DNA of 64,000 bases, from positions 970,492-1,034,491 of the forward strand of contig NC_048560.1 of NCBI RefSeq assembly GCF_902806685.2, written 5' to 3'. Origin of the DNA: Maniola hyperantus. Lineage: Eukaryota > Arthropoda > Insecta > Lepidoptera > Nymphalidae. The notes beneath the pieces are model-generated. The model was not told where the DNA came from, searched no databases, and saw nothing but the letters and a program-made list of their open reading frames with translations. Of this stretch, positions 24,141 through 30,200 are shown one piece after another. A program made the position numbers and the translations under genes. The first letter of the stretch is position 1, and each line of letters begins with the position of its first letter.

Positions 24141-26150
24141 TGGTATTAATACTATTATGTGAACGAGTGAAAAACATCACTTGATACTTTGCTATATTAA
24201 AGAAGAGGCGGCTCCGGTCATTCCAAGATAATATAAGTACCTAGGGATAATTAGAAACGAAGATATCTGAAGCACGAACTCTCGCTAATCCAATTTGAGC
24301 CTCAAAAGCTCAACCGGTATAGGAGTGGACTGAAAACCGAAAGGTCGACGGTTCAAACCCCGCCCGTTGCACTATTGTCGTACCTACTCCTAGCACAAGC
24401 CTGACGCTTAATTGGAGAGGAAAGGGGAATATTAGTCATTTAATATGGCTAATATTCTTTTAAAAAAAAAAAAAACTACATGACCGCGCGCGCCCCTTCG
24501 TAACTTCGCGCCCCTAGGCATGGGTCTAGTTTGCCTTGATAATCCACCTCTACATAGATTTGTTTTTGTTCTCAGCCAAAATCCTACGAATTCGGGTATT
24601 CAGTGAAGGACGCACAATCTGGGAATGACTACGACAGGCGAGAGATGTCAGATGGAAATGTAGTCCGTGGCGAATACAGAGTGCACCTGCCTGACGGGAG
24701 GCTGCAGATAGGTATGTTTACCCTATTTCATATCTAGGTAGGTACCAGGTTCTTTTCTACTTGTGGGGGGGGGGGGTCTGTCTATATCCTATTTTATATC
24801 TACCACTTTATTTTCCACTTGTGGGAGGGTCTGTCTTTACCCTATTTTATATCTATGTACCACTTTCTTTTCTACTTGTGGTGGGGTCTGTTTTTACCCT
24901 ATTTTATATCTACCACTTTATTTTTTACTTGTGGGGGGGGGGTGTCTGCCTTTACCCTATTTTATATCTACCATTTTCTTTTTTACTTGTGGGGGGGGGG
25001 GGGCTGTCTTTACCCTACCCTGTTTGTCACTGAGCTTTGCCGAGTACCCAGCTCAACTGGTTGCGAAGAAAAAACACATAGTTCTGGAAAGTTGGAGTCC
25101 CGTCCAGCAGTGGCGTCCACAGACTTTTAAGCCAGGGTCATTAGTAAGGTAGGAACCTGTTTACTGGCAGGTCATCATGAAAAATATGCTAAGCTATTAC
25201 AACTGGGGTACGCAGTGCATGTATGCCTCTATGACCTGCACGCCACTGGTCCCAACTTCCCAAGGTGCTTGAATGGCGACCTCGCACCGGAAAAGGCAGC
25301 GATGAAAGATCTCCCACTCACAAGTGGCGCAAGACCGTGGTGTGTGGACTGTGGAAATCCCTATAAGAAAACCTGTGTCTATCGGTTGAAGATGATGATG
25401 ATTTACCAATGAACATATTCTATGTACTTACACTTACAGTTTATCTATTACAGTTACCTATCACGCAGACTGGCAGACTGGTTACCACGCGAACGTGAGA
25501 TATGAAGGAGAGGCGAGGTATCCCGAAAACAATGGCCAGGGTAAGAGATATTTTGAACACAAGTGACAAGAGTAGATATACTGAGATAGACCCAGGAAGG
25601 AAAACATTTTTATGTTAATAATAAAGTTTAAAATTAAAACCCGACTACGAAAATCAAACGATCGTACTTAGTCGGGTTTTCTTATAGCACATGTAAGGGG
25701 AAAAATCCGAAAACTCACTCATGCACTTAATGTACTTATTAATCACACATATTTTTATAATTAAACTAGCATTATTCCCGCGACTTCATCCGCGTGGACT
25801 ACACAAATTTCAAACCCCTATTTTACCCCCTTAGAAGTTGTATTTTCAAATATCCTCTCTTAGCGGATGCCTACGTCATAATAGCTATCTGCATGCCAAA
25901 TTTCAGCCCGATCCATCCAGTAGTTTGAGCTGTGCGTTGATAGATCAGTCAGTCAGTCAGGCAGTCACCTTTTCCTTTTATATATTTAGATAAAAATTAT
26001 GTTAATGAATTTTCTGCTTCAAGTAATATATTTCTCGTTCCAGGTTACAATTACAACGCACCCCAGTTTTCCGGACCCCTCAACGGTTTCAATAACCCAG
26101 GAAGCAGTTATAAACCTTCCACAGCCTACGGACCACCTGGATATCAATAG
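3793..26150 (+). CDS. Cuticular protein with Rebers-Riddiford domain (pro-resilin-like, RR-2 type)
   Basis: This is a secreted structural protein of the cuticle. The R&R (chitin_bind_4) domain of the family binds chitin. The coding exons are 3793-3807, 7759-7900, 8518-8636, 24576-24711, 25454-25540 and 26044-26150; all junctions are GT-AG with matching phases (0, 1, 0, 1, 1), giving 201 residues. Residues 1-21 form a signal peptide split by an intron, a habit of insect cuticle genes. A Tyr/Pro/Gly-rich stretch with YLPP motifs and a His-rich patch follows. The R&R core (about residues 96-155) carries YEFGYSVKDAQSG, EMSDGNVVRGEYRV, LPDGR and GYHANVRYEGEA, closest in my reading to pro-resilin. 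The tail repeats the Ser/Tyr/Pro/Gly style. The ATG at 3793 (context TCAATGG) was chosen because it completes the signal peptide. Intron 4 (8637-24575) holds another gene. Whether the product is elastic like resilin is inference. Confidence 0.9.
4845..4982. mobile_element. Palindromic MITE in cuticular intron 2
   Basis: TTGATAAACCAAAGAGGACT and its inverted partner near 4960-4980 form about 48-base arms with several mismatches. Confidence 0.5.
4983..5425. other. Unannotated intronic stretch (cuticular intron 2)
   Basis: AT-rich, with many TACCTA motifs; nothing coding seen. Upstream 4260-4844 is similar. Confidence 0.4.
7177..7340. mobile_element. Small MITE (AAGTCCCGCAAATTGCTA ends) in cuticular intron 2
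   Basis: About 18-bp imperfect inverted ends (AAGTCCCGCAAATTGCTA / AAGTCCCACAAATTGCTA) enclose about 125 bases. Confidence 0.5.
7759..7900 (+). CDS. Cuticular protein exon 3: rest of signal peptide and Pro-rich N-terminus
   Basis: The acceptor TTTCATTTCAG and donor ACCG|GTACGT bound 142 bases entering in phase 0 and leaving after one base. It reads IFSASLCLSLVSLVCG, then EPPVHGYHYRPNG and a TTYLPP motif. Signal cleavage is expected after the CG pair at residue 21. Confidence 0.85.
8518..8636 (+). CDS. Cuticular protein exon 4: YLPP motif and His-rich linker
   Basis: The acceptor CATCTTTTCAG completes a Gly codon split with exon 3; the donor is GTG|GTAAGA. The product includes SSYLPPNSFTGPGQYDN, then a His/Asn-rich run with nine histidines in about fifteen residues. 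The patch could bind metal or simply be a linker. A 15.9-kb intron follows. Confidence 0.85.
9571..9594 (-). terminator. Possible poly(A) signals of gene A (two ATTAAA)
   Basis: Two ATTAAA variants on the minus strand (9594-9589 and 9576-9571) lie 17-40 bases beyond the stop. No AATAAA was seen nearer, so this is a weak call. Confidence 0.4.
9611..10474 (-). CDS. Ommochrome-binding-protein-like secreted beta-propeller protein (copy A, intronless)
   Basis: The reading frame is complete at 287 codons. Residues 1-19 are a signal peptide (hydrophobic TLVVLLVCVEA, cleavage likely after A19). The rest has no membrane segment and shows short repeats of the DxxNxxxYFGSxNGLYKY kind (GSDNGLYKYD at residues 110-119; later VTENGLYEID), which fits a six-bladed-propeller-like fold. 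Lepidopteran ommochrome-binding protein, a hemolymph and epidermal carrier of ommochrome pigment, has this architecture and about 270 residues. The family call rests on recognition of fold and repeats, so ligand and tissue are inference. It lies entirely inside intron 4 of the cuticular protein gene on the opposite strand, with its own TATA promoter. Unlike its paralogue at 45.6-46.9 kb it has no coding intron. Confidence 0.8.
   Translation of the reverse strand: MLSQINIATLVVLLVCVEAKIRVYVTDTPIEKIGSRLYKKELLTDKFTDPKELAYDSATRNLFFMHMDDLIQNSGRAYVNIITKDTMKINGIARNKATAVDTENGDVYFGSDNGLYKYDPLLGDAVNIGLYNMNILKIVIRNNEMYVIDANSHKIYKIFDQGSKAIRVGNMKSVLEFDVDYYKNIHYVSMCGVYCALNGDEIVKNKDLTAVYHFISDEYTTFGVTENGLYEIDCFNGTAKHVANLSFFPRSIIFGDYGDIFYSVDNSIYRLKPISSYTVYNVKRKDT
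10524..10557 (-). promoter_or_regulatory. Core promoter of ommochrome-binding-like gene A
   Basis: On the minus strand TATAAGA reads 10557-10551, and an initiator CCAGTTT follows with its A at 10525, again 32 bases from the TATA start. The 5' UTR would be about 50 bases. Confidence 0.6.
10560..11232. other. Region upstream of ommochrome-binding-like gene A
   Basis: Unique AT-rich sequence, a (TATT)n run at 11200-11222, and part of a family A element from 11232. It could hold upstream control sites for gene A; none recognised. Confidence 0.4.
11450..13241 (+). mobile_element. P-superfamily-like DNA transposon, 1792 bp, with 8-bp target duplication
   Basis: Terminal inverted repeats CACAGAGCAGAAACGAAGAG... 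(11450-11472) and its reverse complement (13219-13241) match at 21 of 23 bases. Identical octamers GTCCGATA flank both ends (11442-11449, 13242-13249). An 8-bp duplication, CA ends and a THAP-type zinc-finger start (next entry) together point to the P-element superfamily. No transposase core was seen, so this copy is non-autonomous. It sits in intron 4 of the cuticular gene. Confidence 0.75.
11627..11722 (+). pseudogene. THAP-like N-terminal fragment inside the P-like element
   Basis: A 31-codon frame starts MKCCVLSCQSYSDRRSDAMN and continues GITRVFSLS. The CCVxxC opening followed by a GITxxxFSL-type strand resembles the start of C2CH THAP domains, which P-element transposases carry. The conserved later Cys-His pair and the AVPTIF box are absent, and the frame stops at TAG 11720. 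The domain call is tentative. Confidence 0.4.
13250..14049. other. Unique intronic stretch with a GC-rich patch
   Basis: Mostly AT-rich. A GC-rich block at about 13683-13732 (CGCGCGGGTGGCGGAGGG) stands out. No open frame or promoter motif could be tied to it. Confidence 0.4.
14621..14842 (+). repeat. Tetranucleotide array (GTCC/GTCT)n, about 220 bp
   Basis: It is a nearly unbroken CCGT/CTGT tract growing from the (CTGT)n part of a family C element. Long frames through it are artefacts of the period. Confidence 0.85.
15361..15775 (+). repeat. Diffuse repeat around CCTGCAGCATCAG, about three units
   Basis: Units of about 130 bases share AACAGTTCCTAAAACCCATA, CAGTACCCTGCAGCATCAG and GAAGAGTTGG. 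Related units lie at 21655-21850. No gene seen. Confidence 0.5.
17050..17780 (+). mobile_element. Jockey-like LINE remnant split by a later insertion
   Basis: The reverse transcriptase tail (FLEITLDAKLQWGSHINNL, then FVLQKRAVRAIYSMGPRESL) is degenerate and interrupted at 17236-17512. A related fragment, ending in the LERAQRAVLKVMLGKP style, lies at 50200-50620 and is followed by a CA repeat. Confidence 0.6.
17236..17512 (-). mobile_element. Short retroelement nested in the Jockey-like remnant, 7-bp target duplication
   Basis: It is flanked by ATTATTA on both sides (17229-17235, 17513-17519). Removing it restores the LINE frame SYGILL-WGNAADINS. Its (TTTC)n-type tail reads on the minus strand. 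A second copy with the same ends is at 57474-57760. Confidence 0.65.
18226..18415 (+). mobile_element. Family D repeat (representative copy)
   Basis: The CTAGCTGCCCCGGCGAACTT start and a conserved core GAAATCGGTTCAGCTGTTCT are shared with 2498-2672, 20655-20850, 32470-32690 (-) and 53750-53975. The CTAGCTG edge resembles the Helitron-like families, so it may be a third Helitron-type family. Confidence 0.55.
18650..18965 (+). mobile_element. tRNA-derived SINE, Arg(TCT)-like head (representative copy)
   Basis: The head 18660-18724 has A-box TAGCCTAGTGG, loop CTTCTAA and B-box GGTTCGATCCC. A conserved body and (GATGAT)n tail follow. Other copies: 41470-41762 (+), 44868-45066 (+, no head), 7940-8110, 30003-30318, 32265-32450 and 45129-45330 (-); a scrap at 62610-62690. 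These are SINE heads, not tRNA genes: the stems mismatch and the copies share the body. Confidence 0.75.
19930..20176 (+). repeat. Imperfect tandem repeat, about 100-bp unit, 2.5 copies
   Basis: The units share CAGGATGCTGAATTTGATAATG, then a GACATTTATT stretch and GGTGTCGTTTTCAGGGTTTC. It lies between family A and B elements in cuticular intron 4. Confidence 0.65.
20212..21290 (+). pseudogene. Possible decayed multi-exon gene ending in a poly(A) signal
   Basis: Exon-like blocks with fair splice sites are 20212-20331 (open in one phase: DFLWQGNDKAKNRIELDYD...), a block around 20905-21044 and 21132-21249 (NEMESFNSSASNDTSNVTVE..., stop at 21249), then AATAAA near 21281. The phases do not join into one frame (an early TAG at 20924-20926), so it is either degenerate or misread. 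No domain recognised. Confidence 0.25.
21290..22320. other. Gene-free intronic stretch
   Basis: Repeat scraps (GGAATGAGGGTACCGAACGG also at 62710; CTGCAGCATCAGG units) and AT-rich sequence; nothing coding recognised. Confidence 0.4.
22330..22840 (-). pseudogene. Unrecognised coding-like segment broken by a frameshift
   Basis: Two minus-strand frames abut. About 22830-22550 reads CSRVNYNESYPHYQLICGIR, then SDEQCSECMR. About 22565-22323 reads SGYIDDGTQIVGQMSPMNFC, then YFNYYCIRFYGRAG. The regular Cys spacing across both and the shared boundary at 22550-22568 suggest one ancestral protein with a +1 shift. An AG (GCTAACAG) near 22830 may be an old acceptor. I do not recognise the family. It lies in the big cuticular-gene intron and may be a decayed gene or transposon cargo. 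Confidence 0.35.
23600..24050 (-). mobile_element. LINE 3'-end repeat with (ATTCT)n tail
   Basis: It is nearly identical to 51345-51780. Both begin with GAATAGAATAGAATG (tail of a minus-strand element) and share CCACTGGTTCGGAATGCCGT and TTCCAGAGGCGGAGCGCAGG. High identity implies recent activity of one family. Confidence 0.6.
24066..24140 (+). repeat. Trinucleotide array (TAG)n
   Basis: About 20 uninterrupted AGT units, at the end of a LINE-derived repeat in cuticular intron 4. Confidence 0.85.
24293..24480 (+). mobile_element. tRNA-derived SINE, Phe(GAA)-like head
   Basis: It has an A-box-like GCTCAACCGG, loop CTGAAAA and B-box GGTTCAAACCC, then CTATTGTCGTACC and an A-run tail. A second copy is at 60994-61175. 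It lies in cuticular intron 4, about 100 bases before exon 5. Confidence 0.65.
24576..24711 (+). CDS. Cuticular protein exon 5: first two thirds of the R&R chitin-binding domain
   Basis: The acceptor TTTTTGTTCTCAG enters in phase 0 and the donor ATAG|GTATGT leaves after one base. It encodes the aromatic-rich start (YEFGY), the EMSDGNVV turn and LPDGR. A 63-bp minisatellite begins at the donor. Confidence 0.9.
24712..25018 (+). repeat. 63-bp minisatellite, about five units, starting at the cuticular exon 5 donor
   Basis: The unit reads TTTACCCTATTTTATATCTA, then ACTTTCTTTTCTACTTGTGG and a G-run of 3 to 13. The first unit begins with the splice donor itself (GTATGTTTACCCTATTTC). G-run length varies between units. 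Confidence 0.8.
25454..25540 (+). CDS. Cuticular protein exon 6: end of the R&R domain
   Basis: The acceptor TCTATTACAG completes a Val codon with exon 5. The exon reads TYHADWQTGYHANVRYEGEA, the YxADxxGY...RYEGxA signature shared with pro-resilin, and ends CAGG|GTAAGA in phase 1. Confidence 0.9.
26044..26150 (+). CDS. Cuticular protein exon 7: C-terminal tail and stop
   Basis: The acceptor CTCGTTCCAG completes a Gly codon. The tail is rich in Asn, Gly, Ser, Tyr and Pro, includes SSYKPSTAYGPPGYQ, and stops at TAG 26148-26150. Its composition mirrors the N-terminal segment. Confidence 0.88.
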
Positions 26151-26236
26151 TAATAATGATAAAATTAAATACAAGATTAAATTAAACTAATCAGTATTAA
26201 AAACACAAATAAGTATTAATTGTTCTTCGAAATCGA

Positions 26237-26242
26237 AATAAA
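26237..26242 (+). terminator. Poly(A) signal of the cuticular protein gene
   Basis: A canonical AATAAA lies 87 bases after the stop codon, on the coding strand and in AT-rich sequence. Confidence 0.7.
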
Positions 26243-26259
26243 ATTCAGTTAACTAGGTA

Positions 26260-26860
26260 CTAGGTAGGTACCATTGAAATATACAGAATTGATAAGTATG
26301 CCAAATATCTCGAATGAACAGATTTATAAAAAAATTGAGATTGGCAACTAATTAAACTACTTAGTTAGTACCTACTATGTTATTTACTAGCTGATCTTAT
26401 GGAAACTTTTTTATTTTCTGGGATAAAAAATAGCTTATGGTCCAACATGTTAAGCTAAATTGGCTCAGCGGTAAAAAGCTCAGGAAAAATACATTAAAAA
26501 CCTAATAAGTATAAAAATATTATCATAATATATTAAAACATATCATGTATTAAAATCATAATATTAAAAACCAGTCAGCTGTGAGTCGGACTCGGACACG
26601 AAGAGTTCTGTACCATCATACAAAACTCTGTGTACTTTTAAATTAATTTAATTTGCATAGCAGCCATTTTGATATTCGCCATTTTGGTTTTTATTAGCGT
26701 TGTATTAATGATGTATTTTAATTTAGTATTATTAGAACCTATACTTAGATAAGTTTATGAAATAAATGATTTAATTTTAGGTACTTACTAATTCTTTCAA
26801 TTTTTAACTAAAAATAAGGGATTACGCACGCAATGATTCTAAAATCCAAGTCTATAAAGT
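26260..26860. other. Intergenic stretch between the cuticular and DUF229 genes (convergent 3' ends)
   Basis: It holds fragments of family A and C elements and AT-rich filler. The two genes end 26150 and 27163, tail to tail. Confidence 0.5.
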
Positions 26861-27087
26861 AATATCGGATTGCGAAGCTGAAGTGGCAATGGGCAGGGCA
26901 CATAGTTTGTAAAACCGATAGACGTTGGGGTCCCAAGGTGCTGGAATGGCGACCTCGCACCGGAAGACGCAGCGTTGGAAGACCCTCCACTAGGTGGACG
27001 GACGACATCAGACGAGTCGCAGGGAGCCGCTGAATTCAGGCGGCGCAAGACCGTGAAAACAACCATAACACTGTTCTAACGAAAATA

Positions 27088-27093
27088 TTTATT
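27088..27093 (-). terminator. Poly(A) signal of the DUF229 gene
   Basis: AATAAA on the minus strand, 70 bases after the stop codon. Confidence 0.65.
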
Positions 27094-27162
27094 CTTCAGT
27101 TATATAATTATAAGATATTAACTAATTAATATTAAACAGATTGACAGCACTGTATCGCCTCA

Positions 27163-27238
27163 CTAAGTCACAACACAATAGCAGTATTTGTTCAGGTGTG
27201 GGTGAGTCGCACTCACGCACGCAGGCTCTGTGCCGTAT
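27163..27238 (-). CDS. DUF229 exon 14: Cys-rich tail and stop
   Basis: The acceptor TTTTTTTCGTTTCAG completes an Ala codon. It reads YGTEPACVSATHPHLNKYCY and ends with a Cys, VVT and TAG 27165-27163. YGxxxxC...LxKYCYC is the family's usual end. Confidence 0.88.
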
Positions 27239-30200
27239 CTGAAACGAAAAAAAAACTATTAAAATAATAAAACACCGGCCAAGTGTGAGTCAGGCTCGCG
27301 CAACGAGGGTTCCGTACTACAGTTGCATTTTTTCGACATTTTGCACGATAATTCAAAAACTATGATGCATAAAAATAAATAAAAATCTGTTTCAGAATGC
27401 ACAGGTGAAGACCTTTCATATGATACCCCACTTGATATAGCTATCTTACTTCGAAAATTGAAATTTGAAAATACTAATTATTAGTTCATGACCACAATTT
27501 AATTTTTTTTGTTTGATGTTACACGGTTTTTAGATTTTTCCCCTTACGTCTGCTATAAGACCAACCGACCTGTCAAAATTTCATGATTCCAAGTCAACGG
27601 GAAGTACCCTGTAAGTTTTTTGACAGACGACAGACAGACATACAGTCAACAAAGTGATCCTACAACCCTTGTAGGATCACTTTGTTTTTCCTTTTGAGGT
27701 ACGGAACCCTAAAAAGTAAAAGTCGGATAAACGGTTTTGGATTTTAGAGACTTCACGATACGGAATAGTCATTTAAATAATTTAATAAAAAAGTGTGTCC
27801 GCCCGAACAGGGACTTGAACCCTGGACCCTTGGATTAAAAGTCCAATGCTCTACCGACTGAGCTATCCGGGCTTCGTTGATATTTCCAAATATTTTAATT
27901 AGAAAATCCGCATTTTCAGAAAAGAATATATTTTTGTGTACACAGATGATACTTTGTAATAGGTAGGACAGGAAGTTGTTATGTAATTTGATCACTCATT
28001 AGTAGCCCGGATAGCTCAGTCGGTAGAGCATTGGACTTTTAATCCAAGGGTCCAGGGTTCAAGTCCCTGTTCGGGCGGACACACTTTTTAACTACTTATT
28101 TATAACAATTTTTTTTTTAAATATTATAATAAAACTTAAAGCTAGCCTTATCTAATTACTATATTATAAATCATGACCGCGTGGAATGGTGCCAAGAATA
28201 CTGGCTGCATTTCCGCGCTGGACAGCCAGGCTGATCCGTTGCGCAAAAAATGAGCCAGCCCTTCTGTCACCAGATGAGGCTATTAATCACGGTGAAATGT
28301 CTCGTAAAAATTTTTTAGCACTAAGACTCCATGGCCCCAGGGTCTCCACGGCAAACGGCACAAAAATGTAACTCTCTAACTCTCTATAACAATTGCTCCA
28401 TTAAAAGTGAAAACAATTTCGGAATAACAATTAAGTTTTTTTTAAAGATTTCTAAGAACTAATGTTTTTAAGCTTATTTCGTAGTTTAACGACATATTTT
28501 AATGTAGATAACAGGTACATACCACGATTAATTTGGCGTTTTTATTTGTCGATATTTCAACACTTGCAATACAAGAAAGAGGGTAGTTTGCTATTGCCCT
28601 TGGCAGCTCGAACTTCATCTCTCGCAGCACCGCAGTCCCGTCGTGACCACGAACCGTGCAATTGGGTGAAATATCGACAAATAAAAACGCCAAATTAATC
28701 GTGCAGGTAGGTACCCGTTATCTATATTAAAATATTTCTACTAAGTACATAAAATTTTAAACGGGAAATTCTCTCGGTCGTATCGCAAAGAAGCTTCGAA
28801 CGCCGCCCGCCCTGGGCTCAATACCTGAGAAAATACTCACGCGGAAATTCTAGAGATATCCTTCTCTGATATATCAAAGCGATCTTTCTCTTGGTCGTAT
28901 CGCAAAGAAGCTTCGAACGCCGCCCGCCCTGGGCTCAATATGACCTGAGAAAAAATATTAATATTATCGTTACGGTTGTGCTTTGATGAGAGATGAACGG
29001 AAGTCAGACGATAAAATAAATAGAATACTTACTTAGTCTTTTTTGGGATTCCGTACCTCAAAAGGAAAAACGGAACCCTTATAGGATCACTTTGTTGTCT
29101 GTCTGTCGGTCTGTCAAGAAGCCTACAGGGTACTTCCCGTTGACCTAGAATCATGAAATTTGGCATGTAGGTAGCTCTTATAGCAGACATTCGGGGAAAA
29201 ATCTGAAAACCGTGAATTTGTTGTTAGGTACATCACACAAAAAAATTAAATTGTGGCCATGAACTAAAAATTAGTATTATCCATTTCGAAGTAAGATAAC
29301 TATATCAAGTGGGGTATCATATAAAAGGGCTTCACCTGTGCATTTCAAAACAGATTTTTATTTATTTTTATGCATCATAGTTTTTGAATTATCGTGCAAA
29401 ATGTAGAAAAATACGACTGAAGTACGGAACCCTCGTAGCGCGAGCCTGACTCGCACTTGGCCGGTTTTTTAAAATTCAGATAGGTACAAGCACAGATTAG
29501 AAAAACTAAAGGTTTCTCTAATCTGTGGGTACGAGTTAGCCCTTGACTGCGTTGCGAGTTGCTCGCGACTGATTGGTGCGACATGCACACACGTACGCAA
29601 TTTCCGTGTATACGGCGTAACCACAAGTAAAGTTCATTCGCCTTCGTGAATATGAATAAGAGTCCCCGCAGACCACAAACTTTTTATCGGCCGATAGTTT
29701 GATCGGTTTTTTAATCAGTATGAAGATGTATGTAAGTGAGCAAAAACGATTACATCTTCATACTGATTAAGAAACGGACCAAACTATCGGCTGATAAACA
29801 GTTTGTGGTCTCCGGGACTCAGATAAGGATAGAAGGTATACCAAGGCTTGATAGTAAGTGGCGTGTGAAGTATTGGCAGATGTTGACTTGAACTCGTTAT
29901 ATTTTGGACCCTGGCGAGTGACCCACATTGTGCTAGTCAGATTTCTAACGGCGCATAGTGATCTGCAAAAATACCAATTTACAGAACGTCATTGTGGACG
30001 ATAGGCGTCATCATTATCATGATCAACCCATCGCCGGCTCACTACAGAGCACGGGTCTCCTCTCAAAGTGAGAAGGGTTTTGGCCACAGTCTACCACGCT
30101 GGCCATGTGCGGATTGGTAAACTTTACACACCTTTGAGAACATTATGGAGAACTCTCAGGCATGCAGGTTTCCTCACGATGTTTTCCTTTACCGTTAATG

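Noticed and set aside
24761..25152. Three overlapping frames of 90-129 codons after cuticular exon 5
   Set aside because: They translate the 63-bp minisatellite in all three phases, so none is coding.
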